The translations under genes were made by a program, and so were the position numbers. Below the pieces are notes generated by a model that worked only from the letters and a program-made list of their open reading frames with translations, had not been told where the DNA came from and made no database searches. 64,000 nucleotides of DNA from Candidatus Baltobacteraceae bacterium (lineage in GTDB: Bacteria > Vulcanimicrobiota > Vulcanimicrobiia > Vulcanimicrobiales > Vulcanimicrobiaceae): positions 124,001 to 188,000 of the forward strand of contig DASXGW010000008.1 of NCBI GenBank assembly GCA_036488875.1, read 5' to 3'. Below, one piece after another: positions 8,082 through 16,699 of this stretch. Positions within the stretch are counted from its first letter, which is position 1; every line of letters starts with the position of its first letter.

Positions 8082-8483
8082 CTAGACCCCCAAACGCGCC
8101 TGGCGTTCGCGAATTTCCGGGGTCGCGTTCTCACCGAAATCTTCCATCTCGTAACACTGACGGATTTCGATCGTCGCCGCGTGATGGAACGGTGCGTGCG
8201 TAAAACGCTCGACGACCTCTTGGTGCGATTTGCCTTGCACGATCCAGAAGCCGGCAACCAGCTCCTTCGTCTCGGCGAACGGGCCGTCGGTGACCGTGGC
8301 ACGTCCCTCATCGAAGCGAATGCGCGTACCTTTCGACGACGGCCGCAGCCCGTCGGCTCCGAGCAGAACGCCGTCTTTGGCAAGCTGTTCGTTGAACTTG
8401 CCCATCGCTTCGAGCTGTTCGCTCGTCGGCAGTGCGCCCGTCTCGCTATCCTTGTTGGCCTTGACTAAAACGACGAATCTCAT
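8082..8483 (-). CDS. DGPF / YCII-related domain protein, ECF42 partner
   Basis: 133 residues from ATG at 8483. I chose this start over an upstream in-frame one because GGGAGAG lies six bases before it and the protein then begins MRFVVLVKANKDSE, as in the family. The signature TDGPF (TVTDGPFAETKELVAGFWIV) is at about 65-84. YCII-like domains form small alpha/beta barrels with a His/Asp pair. The role of DGPF proteins is unknown, but they are the usual targets of ECF42 sigma factors. It is the first gene of a two-gene operon with the sigma factor. Confidence 0.9.
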   Translation of the reverse strand: MRFVVLVKANKDSETGALPTSEQLEAMGKFNEQLAKDGVLLGADGLRPSSKGTRIRFDEGRATVTDGPFAETKELVAGFWIVQGKSHQEVVERFTHAPFHHAATIEIRQCYEMEDFGENATPEIRERQARLGV

Positions 8484-8521
8484 GATTTCTCTCCCGTTGG
8501 AAGTGGGTGTTTTGCCTATAC

Positions 8522-8548
8522 GTCGAACGGGCCGGCCGGTTTTTGACA
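8522..8548 (-). promoter_or_regulatory. Candidate ECF42-dependent promoter for the DGPF-sigma operon
   Basis: On the minus strand TGTCAA (8548-8543) is followed after 17 bases by CGAC (8525-8522), about 40 bases before the DGPF start codon. Reported ECF42 targets use TGTCGA-like -35 and CGTC/CGAC-like -10 elements. The match has one mismatch at -35 and correct spacing. It would make the sigma factor autoregulated. The consensus is recalled, not computed. Confidence 0.45.
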
Positions 8549-8575
8549 TGGTAAAGGTGTTGGAGGCCGAAAAAT

Positions 8576-9313
8576 TTAGAGCCTTTCGAGCAAGGCCTCG
8601 TCGTCCAAGCCGCGCAGCTCCGGCGGAACCCGATCGCGAACGCGGGCTGCCAGCTTGCCGGCCAGCGCGCCGCGTTTCTCCGGCGTGAGCGCGTCGCGGC
8701 GCTCGATGAAGCGTTTCACCAGCGCGCGTTCCTCGCCTGAAAGGTACAAGGTGGGCGCGTACACCGGTTCCGCTTGCGGGGGCTCGACCGGCAAACCGAG
8801 CGCGATCGCGGACTCGCGCACGACGATCGTTCCGGCGGCGTAATCGCCCAGGCGTTTGTTCTCGGGCGACAAGACCATGCTCAGCGCCGACAACGCGTAG
8901 TAGCCGAAGATCAACTCACCGACGCGAATGAGATTGCGAATGACGGCGGCGCCGAAGTCGACCGGAAATCCGCCGTCGCGCACGACGCGAATGCTCAGCG
9001 CCCATTTCCCCGGCGTCTTGCCGTTCCAAAGCGTCTCGAAGACGATGAAGTAGCCGAAGAAGATCGTGAAAATGACGACGACGATCGCCGCGATGACGAT
9101 CGCCTCCCCGATTTTCTGGGCTTGCGTGCCGACGGCGCCGTGCACCGAAGGCAGGTGCAGCGAGGCGCTGACGACGGCGTAAAAGATCCCGATCAGTACC
9201 AGAATCTGAATGACCTGGTCGATGGCGAGCGCCAAAAAGCGGCTGCCCAGTCCGGCCAGCTCGTAGGTGAATGCAATGCTCTCCGGAGTCCGGACGTCGA
9301 TCTCGCGGTCCAT
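8576..9313 (-). CDS. RDD-family membrane protein
   Basis: 245 residues. The RDD domain is at about 15-165: GLGSRFLALAIDQVIQI begins the first membrane helix with the Arg and Asp that name the family, then WNGKTPGKWALSIRVV and NKRLGDYAAGTIVV. There are three or four hydrophobic segments. A charged cytoplasmic-like tail of about 80 residues follows. RDD proteins are small integral membrane proteins; some have been linked to ion transport. It is divergent from a SpoIIM-family gene and close to DUF58, MoxR, DUF4350 and DUF4129 genes, a set that recurs together in many bacteria, so it probably works with them. Confidence 0.87.
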   Translation of the reverse strand: MDREIDVRTPESIAFTYELAGLGSRFLALAIDQVIQILVLIGIFYAVVSASLHLPSVHGAVGTQAQKIGEAIVIAAIVVVIFTIFFGYFIVFETLWNGKTPGKWALSIRVVRDGGFPVDFGAAVIRNLIRVGELIFGYYALSALSMVLSPENKRLGDYAAGTIVVRESAIALGLPVEPPQAEPVYAPTLYLSGEERALVKRFIERRDALTPEKRGALAGKLAARVRDRVPPELRGLDDEALLERL

Positions 9314-9439
9314 GGTTTGGATATCAGGTTGAATAGACGTGGCTCCGGAACATGCTTGCCGGCGCGAGAAAAGTTGGTTTAGGGCGCCCTAGGGGAATCT
9401 TTGCCGGTCAAGATGCATATGCGCCCTATGGTATGGGGG

Positions 9440-9456
9440 CCCCAACGCAGTTGGGG
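9440..9456. other. Hairpin in the RDD / SpoIIM divergent gap
   Basis: CCCCAAC and GTTGGGG pair perfectly around a GCA loop, 31 bases before the SpoIIM-family start. There is no T-tract, so it is not a typical terminator. It may be an mRNA leader hairpin or a DNA operator. I see nothing else definite in this 174-base gap. Confidence 0.35.
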
Positions 9457-9487
9457 GGCGCGCAGCCGGAGGCGGAGCGCCTTTTAA

Positions 9488-10456
9488 ATGCGGCAGCAGA
9501 CGTTCGTCGCGCGCCGGAAGGGCACTTGGGAGCGGTTGGAGACGCTGGTGGCGGCGGCCGCGCGGCGCGGCGTGCGGCGTCTCGGCGCGCCCGAGATTGC
9601 CGAGTTGGGCCGCACCTATCGCGCGACGACCAGCGACCTCGCGTTCGCGCGCGGCAGCGAATACGAATCGCAGCTCGTCGAATACCTCAACCGGCTGGTC
9701 GCGCTGTCGCACGGGTACGTGTACGGATCGTCGGCCGAAAGCGGCGGCGCACGACTGCGCCACTTCTTCACGCGCGACTTTCCGCTCGAGTTTCGGCGCT
9801 CGATCGCCTTCATCGCCATCTGCACTGCGATTACCGTCGCGTGCAGCATCGTCGCATACGTGGTGATTCGCACCCATCCCGCCGACGCGTACGCACTGCT
9901 GCCCAAGGAAATCATTCCGGGCGAGATCCGCAAGAGCTTGCACGATTCCAACTTCGGCTTCGATCGCAGCTTCGCGCCGGCGATGTCGGCCGCAATCATC
10001 ACCAACAACGTGAAGGTCGCCGTGATCGCGTTCGCCGGTTCGATCACATTGGGCGCGGCGACGGTTTACATCATCGCTTCCAACGGCTTGATGCTCGGCG
10101 GAGTCGCGGCGCTCTTTACGAACGCGGGCTTCGGCTACGATTTTTGGGCGACGATCGCTCCGCACGGCGTCATCGAGCTGACCGCGATCCAAATCGCCGG
10201 CGGTGCGGGGCTCATGATCGTCGCCGGATTGCTCTTTCCAGGTCGCCTGAGGCGGCGCGACGCCATCGCGGTCAACGCCCGCCGAGCGGGGACATTGATT
10301 CTCGGCGTCGCATCGATGCTTATCGTGGCCGGAACGATCGAAGGGTTTATCTCGCCGCAGCGCTGGGCCGCCGAAGTGCGCGTAGCGATCGGCGCGTTAA
10401 CCGCCGTTGCGCTGGTCCTCTATTTCGCCTTTGCGGGTCGCGACGTTGCGGCGTAG
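9488..10456 (+). CDS. SpoIIM-family (stage II sporulation protein M-like) membrane protein
   Basis: 322 residues. The N-terminal about 95 residues are soluble and helical, with the typical opening of the family (FVARRKGTWERLETLV and LGRTYRATTSDLAFAR). Membrane segments lie at about 98-125, 175-205, 220-260 and 275-300, with the conserved IITNNVKVAVIAFAGSITLG and a WATIAPHGVIELTAIQIAGG stretch whose PHG-x-E signature marks this family. Sporulation itself is not implied: the family is common in non-sporulating bacteria next to RDD, MoxR and DUF58 genes, as here. Biochemical role unknown; a part in envelope remodelling is inference. Confidence 0.87.
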   Translation: MRQQTFVARRKGTWERLETLVAAAARRGVRRLGAPEIAELGRTYRATTSDLAFARGSEYESQLVEYLNRLVALSHGYVYGSSAESGGARLRHFFTRDFPLEFRRSIAFIAICTAITVACSIVAYVVIRTHPADAYALLPKEIIPGEIRKSLHDSNFGFDRSFAPAMSAAIITNNVKVAVIAFAGSITLGAATVYIIASNGLMLGGVAALFTNAGFGYDFWATIAPHGVIELTAIQIAGGAGLMIVAGLLFPGRLRRRDAIAVNARRAGTLILGVASMLIVAGTIEGFISPQRWAAEVRVAIGALTAVALVLYFAFAGRDVAA

Positions 10457-11096
10457 TCTTCTCGCTGCCGCAGTTTGTGCGCTGCTTCTCGCAACGGCGA
10501 TCGGTGCCGCGCCCGCAGACACGAACGCCGCGCCGGTCGACAGCGGGTGCGGCGTGAGCGGCGGCACGTTAACGATGCTCGCAACCGATAACGAAAGCGA
10601 CTTTGCCGCGTTCGCCCTGCTCGACGCGCACGGCGACGAGATGGCGCATCAGTTCATTCCGATGTTCAGCCAAGACGCCTCCGCGGAGCTAATGCTGACG
10701 CCCGTCGGATTCGGACCCAATGCGAACGTCGCGTCCGTCAAATGCCTGGCCGACTCGAGCCTTCGGCGCTGCGCCGATCCGAAGTGGACGCCGGTCGATG
10801 ACGGCGTGCGCGTATCGATCGCCGGCGTGCTCGTGGGTGTGGATTGGGCGGTGGTTTCGATCAAGGGCCGCTACGTGAACGTCACCAGCCCAATCGCGGG
10901 CAGCATCGACGGCGCGAGCATCGGTTTTCAGCTCGATAACGGTGCCGCGCACTGGTCGTCGCTCTACGACAGCCAAACCGAAGCGTCGCAGGCGTTTTAC
11001 GATATCAAGGGCGGCGATCACGCGATTACGATCGGCTGGCGCGATCCCGAACGCGAAACGCTCGTGCCCGAAGATCGCCTCTGCTTCAATACGTAG
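10446..11096 (+). CDS. Secreted protein of unknown function
   Basis: About 216 residues from TTG at 10446, chosen because it puts a clean signal peptide (MRRSLLAAAVCALLLATAIGAAPA) at the N-terminus; TTG at 10431 or 10407 is also open. It overlaps the end of the SpoIIM gene by 11 bases, so the two are probably translated together. The mature part has four scattered cysteines (CGVSGG, KCLADSS, RRCADPK, DRLCFN) that could form disulfides, and beta-rich sequence. I recognise no domain. Export to the periplasm is the only supported statement. Confidence 0.65.
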   Translation: MRRSLLAAAVCALLLATAIGAAPADTNAAPVDSGCGVSGGTLTMLATDNESDFAAFALLDAHGDEMAHQFIPMFSQDASAELMLTPVGFGPNANVASVKCLADSSLRRCADPKWTPVDDGVRVSIAGVLVGVDWAVVSIKGRYVNVTSPIAGSIDGASIGFQLDNGAAHWSSLYDSQTEASQAFYDIKGGDHAITIGWRDPERETLVPEDRLCFNT

Positions 11097-11111
11097 AGGA
11101 AGCGCCCTCGG

Positions 11112-12425
11112 CTATAACAATCCGCGTTGTTTGACGCGCAGGTACTCGTCGATGAGCGCGGTCGACAGTTTGGCCGCCGGTACGTCGAGCACGACCGCAC
11201 CGATGCGCGTCAGCATCGCGGCCGCGGTTTTGCGCTCGTCTAAAAGATCCAGCGCGACGCTCGCGCGATAGGCGGACGCTTCGTCGATCGGTGCCGTCGC
11301 CAGCGCGTGCGCGACCGCCGCGTCGTTCATGAAAACGCACAGCACGAGATGACGGTGCGCGAGCGATCCGAGCTCGGCAAACACCGTTGCCTGCGAAACC
11401 GGATCGATCACGTCGGTGAGAAAGACGATCAGCGATCGTTTGTGCAAATGCGCGCGCAGGTACGCAAAGGCGCGGGCATAGTTGGCTTCTTCAAATCGCG
11501 GCTCCAAGTCGTAGAGCAGCTGGGTGAGCTTCGCAATGGACGACCGCGTCGACCGCGGAGCGCTAGCCGCGAGGATCTTTCCGGCGAACGCCACGACGCC
11601 GACGCGATCGCTTGCGAGACCGGCGATCGTGGCCAGCGACAGCGCGGCCGTGACGGCGTAGTCGAGCTTTCGCTGTTCGCCGACGCGCGGCGTCATCAGC
11701 CGGCCGCAGTCGAGCACGAGCATGACGTTCTGGCTACGCTCGACCTCGTATTGCGCGACCATGACCTTGCCGCGGCGCGCGGTCGCCTTCCAATCGATCG
11801 AGCGGAATGCGTCGCCGTCGGCGAACTCGCGCAGCGATTCGAACTCGGTGCCGCTGCCGCGCAAACGCATCTTGCGCAAACCCGCCTCGATCAAGCGGTT
11901 ACGGACGTGCAGCGACCCGTAACGCTCCACTGCCGAAAGGTCCGGAAAGACGCGGAACGACTCGGACGCGTCGACTTTCATGCGGCGGCGAAGTAAACCC
12001 AGTGCGTTCTCGTAGGTGACGTAGAGCGTGCGGACCTCGTCCTCGCCGCGCGCAACGGGAACCACGCTCCACGCAATCGTGGCCTCACTGTTCGCGGGAA
12101 CGTCTCCGGCTGCATCGCCGGCCGTCGAGCGCAGCGTCCGCGTCGGATCCTCGGCGATCGTTACCGCGATCGCGCGCGGCGAGCGGTTCTCGATGGTATA
12201 CGCAAACTCGGCGGGACGGCGCAGCGCCAAGTGCCCGACCGGCACGCGAGCGATGCGCAGCTGCTTTCGCCGCGGTCCGATGACCGCATCGGTAACGAGC
12301 GCGGCAACGAGCAGCGCGCCGAGCGCTTCGGAGATCGGCAACAGGACGGACAATCCGGGCGAGCACGCCAGCAGCACGGCGATGCCGCCGAGCAAGTACA
12401 GAAATCGCCGCGTCACCCACGTCAT
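11112..12425 (-). CDS. DUF58 protein (vWA-like, MoxR partner)
   Basis: 437 residues. Two hydrophobic helices lie at about 8-45. A beta-rich middle follows, then the DUF58 core at about 190-260 with RGSGTEFESLREFADGDAFRSIDWKATARRGKVMVAQYEVERSQNVMLVLDCGR. The last stretch is a degenerate metal-ion-dependent adhesion site (D-C-G-R instead of DxSxS). The remainder is vWA-like. DUF58 proteins are encoded with MoxR ATPases, and the pair is thought to act as a chaperone-like module on membrane or periplasmic complexes. It is the last gene of a five-gene minus-strand operon, 15 bases after moxR. Confidence 0.9.
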   Translation of the reverse strand: MTWVTRRFLYLLGGIAVLLACSPGLSVLLPISEALGALLVAALVTDAVIGPRRKQLRIARVPVGHLALRRPAEFAYTIENRSPRAIAVTIAEDPTRTLRSTAGDAAGDVPANSEATIAWSVVPVARGEDEVRTLYVTYENALGLLRRRMKVDASESFRVFPDLSAVERYGSLHVRNRLIEAGLRKMRLRGSGTEFESLREFADGDAFRSIDWKATARRGKVMVAQYEVERSQNVMLVLDCGRLMTPRVGEQRKLDYAVTAALSLATIAGLASDRVGVVAFAGKILAASAPRSTRSSIAKLTQLLYDLEPRFEEANYARAFAYLRAHLHKRSLIVFLTDVIDPVSQATVFAELGSLAHRHLVLCVFMNDAAVAHALATAPIDEASAYRASVALDLLDERKTAAAMLTRIGAVVLDVPAAKLSTALIDEYLRVKQRGLL

Positions 12426-12440
12426 ACGCGAGCTATTCTT

Positions 12441-13403
12441 TTAGTCCCGTGGTACCGGTACGCTCGCAAGAATGTCGCGCAGGACGTCTTGCGCGGTAAT
12501 GCCTTCGATTTCGGCGTCGGGCGCGACGATGAGGCGATGCGGCAGCGCGAACGGCGCTACGTCCTTCACGTCGTCTGGCGCGGCAAAATCGCGGCCGCCG
12601 ATCGCCGCCGCAGCTTGCGATGCAACGAGCAGTGCGACGCCGGCGCGCGGCGACGCACCGAGCGATAGCCGCGGGTTGGCGCGCGTCGCGGCGACGATGC
12701 GATAGGCATATTCGCGCACGCCGGCGGCCAGATGCACTTCGCGAATCGCGTGCTGGGCGTCGAGGATCTCTTGCGCCGTCGTCACCGCTGCGACGCCGGA
12801 CGACTCGAGGTCGCGCGCGTCGAAACCGCCGGCGACGCGTTCGAGCAGCTGCAGCTCGAGCTGCTCGCTGGGATACGTCGACTCGATTTTGACCATGAAG
12901 CGGTCGAGCTGCGCTTCGGGCAGCGGATACGTGCCTTCGTACTCGATCGGATTCTGCGTCGCGCACAGCAGAAACGGCTGCGGCAACGGCAGCGGCGCGC
13001 CGTCGATGGTGACGCGGCCTTCTTCCATCGCCTCGAGCAGCGCGGCTTGCGTCTTCGGCGGCGTGCGATTGATCTCGTCGGCCAGCACGACGTTGGTCAC
13101 GATCGGACCTGGACGCGTCGAAAACTGCGTGGTCTGCGGATTGAAGACGGTCGTACCGACGACGTCGGCGGGCATCATGTCGGGCGTGAACTGAATGCGC
13201 CGAAACGGCAAGCCCAGTAGTTTGGCGAGCGCGCGCACCGCCAACGTTTTGCCCGTTCCGGGGACGCCTTCGATTAGCACGTGTCCGCGCGCGAGCAGCG
13301 CGACGGTCAATCCGAACGACATGGAGCGCGCGTCGACCACGACGCCGTCCATTCCCTGGGCAATGCGTTCGGCAAGCTCGGCGGCATTAACGGCCATAAA
13401 CAT
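12441..13403 (-). CDS. MoxR-family AAA+ ATPase
   Basis: 320 residues. Walker A GVPGTGKT is at about 46-53. PDMMPADVVGT, the MoxR-typical insert (RPGPIVTNVVLADEINRTPPKTQAALLEAMEE, which includes Walker B), and sensor 1 ATQNPIEYEGTYPLPEAQLDRF follow. A C-terminal lid with LGASPRAGVALLVASQA completes it. MoxR proteins couple ATP hydrolysis to maturation of partner complexes, typically with a vWA protein, here the adjacent DUF58 gene. The start is ATG at 13403 or 13397, overlapping the end of the DUF4350 gene. Partner specificity is not known. Confidence 0.94.
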   Translation of the reverse strand: MFMAVNAAELAERIAQGMDGVVVDARSMSFGLTVALLARGHVLIEGVPGTGKTLAVRALAKLLGLPFRRIQFTPDMMPADVVGTTVFNPQTTQFSTRPGPIVTNVVLADEINRTPPKTQAALLEAMEEGRVTIDGAPLPLPQPFLLCATQNPIEYEGTYPLPEAQLDRFMVKIESTYPSEQLELQLLERVAGGFDARDLESSGVAAVTTAQEILDAQHAIREVHLAAGVREYAYRIVAATRANPRLSLGASPRAGVALLVASQAAAAIGGRDFAAPDDVKDVAPFALPHRLIVAPDAEIEGITAQDVLRDILASVPVPRD

Positions 13404-14310
13404 CCTTCCTCACTGGTATGCGCGCGCGCCGCATCAGCGCGGCCATTGCGTCGATGTATCCCGACGAGTCGCGCTCGTCGGGCGGTTCCAGCGGAACCGC
13501 CGGAACGAAGGGAACGTTGGCGCCGACGAGCGCCAGCAGCACGATGGCGATCGTCAGGTAAACCGCGATGTGAACCGGCGCGGGCAACGCGTTCCAAAAC
13601 GTCGTGCCTTCGTCGTAGCCGTGAACGTATTCGTCGAACGCGATCGCACCGTGGCCGGCGAGCACGTCGTAGGCGAACGCGGCGTTGTCGTCGTTGGTGA
13701 GATACGCGTTGCCGAACAGCGCCGGCGCGCTGATGGCAATCACTTCGCCCTTTCCGTACGCATAGGCGATCGCGACCACGCCCGACTTGTCGGCCAACAG
13801 CGCAACGCCCTCGCGTTCCGAAAACTTGAAGATCGCGTCGATCGGCGCACTCACGCGCGTGATGCCCGCGGTCAAGCGATTCGCAAGCAGCGCAATCGCA
13901 CCGCTTTCCTTGGCCGCGACGGTCGTGCCGGCACCCGGCGTGATGTCGTCTTTGCCCGCGAATTCGTCGTCGAGCACGACGAGCCGTCCGCCGCGCTTGA
14001 CGAACGCTTCCAATCGTTTAGCATCGTTGGCGTCGAGCGGCTTGGACGACGGATCGTGTTCGTAACCCGAAATGACGAGCGTTCCGACGTCCGGATCGAG
14101 CGTGCCGAGCGCGCGCTCGAAGCGGCGAACCGGAAGTCCGGCTTTCTGCGCAACGTCGTACCACGCCCCGTAACCGTTGCGCCCGGTATCGTACGTCGAC
14201 GCCACCGACGGCGGCGGACGCTGCTCGGCGGCGTCGCGCGCAAATGCGATCGCGACCACCAGCACGGCGCCGGCGATGAGCATCCACACGTCGATCCGCC
14301 GCGCCGTCAT
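13387..14310 (-). CDS. DUF4350-domain membrane protein
   Basis: 307 residues from ATG at 14310, where ATGA overlaps the stop of the DUF4129 gene. A signal anchor covers about 8-24. The DUF4350 region (about 35-200) has the typical YDTGRNGYGAWYDVAQKAGLPVRRFER, then LVISGYEHDP and KRGGRLVVLDDEFAG, a GATase/Rossmann-like fold as in gliding-motility ABC auxiliary proteins. A second membrane helix lies near 255-280. The C-terminal cytoplasmic segment ends in MRRARIPVRKD. It is a standard member of the MoxR/DUF58 cluster; biochemical function is unknown. Confidence 0.82.
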   Translation of the reverse strand: MTARRIDVWMLIAGAVLVVAIAFARDAAEQRPPPSVASTYDTGRNGYGAWYDVAQKAGLPVRRFERALGTLDPDVGTLVISGYEHDPSSKPLDANDAKRLEAFVKRGGRLVVLDDEFAGKDDITPGAGTTVAAKESGAIALLANRLTAGITRVSAPIDAIFKFSEREGVALLADKSGVVAIAYAYGKGEVIAISAPALFGNAYLTNDDNAAFAYDVLAGHGAIAFDEYVHGYDEGTTFWNALPAPVHIAVYLTIAIVLLALVGANVPFVPAVPLEPPDERDSSGYIDAMAALMRRARIPVRKDVYGR

Positions 14311-15074
14311 GCGGCCGGCTCCTGGGCCAGCGTGAGGTACGCGTCGCGGGCGCGCTCCCACTGCGCCGCGTCGAGCGGACGTTCGGCGTACGTGCCGGCA
14401 ACGAACAAGCGCGCGATCGCGTCGAACGCGGAAGCGACATCGCGCGCCGGTAGTCGCCGGCGAATTTCACCGACGGTCGCGCTCGCGTCGTCGCGCAGGG
14501 TGCCGCGCACGTCGAGCAGCGCGAGCGTCGCGCGGAAAAGCAGCTGCGACGCCGCGGCAAACTCACCGCGCTCGGCGCGGTCGACCGCCATCGCGTAGAG
14601 CGTTGCGGCGTCGGCGGCCGGGTCGAGCGCGCGTACCGATCCGGGTCGCTGACCGCGACGGCCGTAGACGAGGAGAATGCGAACCGCCGCTGCGGCGACC
14701 GCGAGCACGAGCAGCGCGATAACGAGGTCGCCCACCGCACCGGCAACCTTCGGATTCACGCGAGCGTGCCCGAAGAGCGCGTTCACTAGGGCGTTCCAGC
14801 GATCGCCCAACCAACTCCACAGACGCTCCCACCACGTCTGCGCGGGCGGCGCCGCTGCGGCGTCGTGCAAATGATATCTTCCGGGAGCGCTCAGCTCCTC
14901 AACGGCCAGTGCGTGCAGCGGCGCGAGCGACGTCTGCGACGGTGCGACGCCTTCGTGCAGCCGGCGGTTCGCCGGTACGGCCGCGTGCGCCGCGTGCGTC
15001 CAGCGCGACGTCAATGCGTCGCGTTGCGTCGAAGTCGTCAGCACGACCGCGAGAACGGCGGCCGCGGCGATCAT
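14307..15074 (-). CDS. DUF4129-domain protein
   Basis: 255 residues. An N-terminal signal or anchor (about 1-18), a periplasmic part with WWERLWSWLGDRWNALV near 80-96, a membrane helix near 113-133, and a C-terminal cytoplasmic DUF4129 domain (about 160-250) containing AVDRAERGEFAAASQLLFRATLALLDVRG and FVAGTYAERPLDAAQWERARDAY. DUF4129 is sometimes fused to transglutaminase domains; here it stands alone. Its start overlaps the preceding gene by ATGA. Together with the neighbours this is the canonical MoxR, DUF58, DUF4350, DUF4129 set. Confidence 0.85.
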   Translation of the reverse strand: MIAAAAVLAVVLTTSTQRDALTSRWTHAAHAAVPANRRLHEGVAPSQTSLAPLHALAVEELSAPGRYHLHDAAAAPPAQTWWERLWSWLGDRWNALVNALFGHARVNPKVAGAVGDLVIALLVLAVAAAAVRILLVYGRRGQRPGSVRALDPAADAATLYAMAVDRAERGEFAAASQLLFRATLALLDVRGTLRDDASATVGEIRRRLPARDVASAFDAIARLFVAGTYAERPLDAAQWERARDAYLTLAQEPAA

Positions 15075-16012
15075 GCCGGTTGCGCAACGCTCGCGAGCCG
15101 GTCGAGGCCGGCTTCGATCTCGAACCCTTCCCGGCGAATGCGGACGTCGAAATAGTAGACCGCGAGCAGCACGGCTGAAAACGGCGCGATCGCCGCGCGG
15201 AACAACGACGTCAGCAAAACCTCGAGCACGACCCAGTGCAGCAGCATCGCGACCATCACGAGGACACTAATGAGCATCGACGCGCCCACCATGATCGCGC
15301 CCGCAGCGACCGCAAAGAGCAGCGCGCGCCAGATTTCATGCCGGTTGAACACGCGCGAAAAGCCGATGCCGATCGCCGTGAAGACGGGCTGCTCTTCGAT
15401 GACGATTGCGTACATCGCAAACGAGAACGAAACGACCAGCGGCGCGATGGAGAGCAGCGCCGCGAGAATGACGACGAAAAGCACGATGCCGATCACGACG
15501 CCCAGTGCGACCGAGGCCCGCGTAAAGGCAATGGCCACGAACATGCCCAGCACCGTCACGAAAATAAACGAAAAATACCACACCAAAAAGAGGCCGAGCT
15601 CGATAAAGAGCAGTCCGATCACGGCGGGCCAGCGCTGCAGCGATGCTTTATAGCACGCCGAAAAATCGACCGGCCGTCCGCGATAGAGCCGTGCGATACC
15701 GACCGCGATGGCGTTGAGCGCGAACGGCCACAACAAGTACACGATTGCGATGAGCAGGACGAACAGCGCCAGCGTTCCGGGATCGCGCAGGAAAGCCGGC
15801 ATCACCGGGGGCGGCGGAGTGGCACCGGGATGCGTCAAGATCTTCATCATCGCATCGAACTCCGGCACCGAACTCGCGTCGAGGAAGTACTGCAGCACCG
15901 CAAGCGGCACGATGAGGACGCCGACGATGAGCGCAAACGGAACGAAGTTCCGAATGTAGAGCGTTATGGCCCGGTCGAAAATCTCGCCGAAACCGAGCGG
16001 ACGGAGTTCCAT
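15071..16012 (-). CDS. Polytopic membrane protein, GDPD-membrane-domain-like
   Basis: 313 residues from ATG at 16012 (MELRPLGFGEIFDRAITLYIRNF). That opening and five or six long hydrophobic segments resemble the membrane domain found at the N-terminus of some glycerophosphodiester phosphodiesterases and in standalone proteins of MoxR clusters. The open frame continues far upstream, but that part overlaps the divergent MOSC gene and has shadow-like composition, so I reject the longer version. It is the first gene of the operon running into DUF4129, DUF4350, moxR and DUF58. Function unknown. Confidence 0.75.
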   Translation of the reverse strand: MELRPLGFGEIFDRAITLYIRNFVPFALIVGVLIVPLAVLQYFLDASSVPEFDAMMKILTHPGATPPPPVMPAFLRDPGTLALFVLLIAIVYLLWPFALNAIAVGIARLYRGRPVDFSACYKASLQRWPAVIGLLFIELGLFLVWYFSFIFVTVLGMFVAIAFTRASVALGVVIGIVLFVVILAALLSIAPLVVSFSFAMYAIVIEEQPVFTAIGIGFSRVFNRHEIWRALLFAVAAGAIMVGASMLISVLVMVAMLLHWVVLEVLLTSLFRAAIAPFSAVLLAVYYFDVRIRREGFEIEAGLDRLASVAQPA

Positions 16013-16066
16013 CGCCGCGGCGATTTCTGGCAGGGCGGCGGGAAAACCCCTGGGAAGCCGAGGGGT

Positions 16067-16696
16067 ATGGTCCTGGGAACCGTCCATTCCATCTGGCGCT
16101 ATCCCGTGAAGAGCCTGCACTTCGAGGCACTCGATGCCGCCGACGTCGAGCCTGCGGGCGTTCGGGACGACCGGACCGCGGCGTATTTCGTCGGCAGTCC
16201 CGATCGCCCACGCTTCGGCAAAGAGTTTCGCGGCAAGGAGAACCCGACGCTCCATCTGCTCTCCGACGGCCCCGACGTCCAGGCCGCGGCGCAGCACGCC
16301 CGAGTCGACATCGAGCGCCGTGAGGGCGACCGCTTCTTCGACGCCGCGCCGATCTCGATTCTGTTCGATCGCTGGCTCGTCGAGTTGAGCGAACACGTCG
16401 GCTACGCGGTCGAGCCGCTGCGCTTTCGCCCGAACTTCTTTGCCGTTGCGTCGCCCGAGTTTTCCGGCGACGAAAAAGCATTGCCCGGGCGCGTCCTCAA
16501 CGCCGGAACCGTTACCTTGCGCGTGCGCAAGCCGATCGAGCGGTGCGCCGTGCCGACCTTCGATCTGCACGGCGGTCCCAGCGATCCGCGCATCTTGCGC
16601 TTCATCGTGCAGCAGCGCGAGAATATCATGGGCATCTATTGCGACGTCGTCGAGCCGGGTGTCATACGAATCGGAGACGCGATCGCGTCCTCCTAG
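16067..16696 (+). CDS. MOSC-domain protein
   Basis: 209 residues. The N-terminal beta-barrel part opens with GTVHSIWRYPVKSLHFEAL, typical of mARC/YcbX-like MOSC_N domains. The MOSC domain follows with the conserved cysteine in PIERCAVPTFD (about residue 165) that can bind a sulfur or molybdenum cofactor, and a final GIYCDVVEPGVIRIGD. MOSC proteins handle the molybdenum cofactor or reduce N-oxygenated compounds. No other cofactor genes are near, so substrate is open. The start is ATG at 16067 with AGGGG very close; the frame is open far upstream, but that region overlaps a convincing divergent gene. Confidence 0.82.
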   Translation: MVLGTVHSIWRYPVKSLHFEALDAADVEPAGVRDDRTAAYFVGSPDRPRFGKEFRGKENPTLHLLSDGPDVQAAAQHARVDIERREGDRFFDAAPISILFDRWLVELSEHVGYAVEPLRFRPNFFAVASPEFSGDEKALPGRVLNAGTVTLRVRKPIERCAVPTFDLHGGPSDPRILRFIVQQRENIMGIYCDVVEPGVIRIGDAIASS

Positions 16697-16699
16697 CGC

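Noticed and set aside
9488-10456. Evidence for endospore formation
   Set aside because: SpoIIM-family proteins are common in non-sporulating bacteria; no other sporulation gene is present, and the organism appears LPS-bearing.
15236-16066. Long upstream extension of the MOSC protein
   Set aside because: It would overlap a convincing membrane-protein gene on the other strand, and its Arg/His/Asp-rich sequence looks like a shadow. The family N-terminus begins at 16067.
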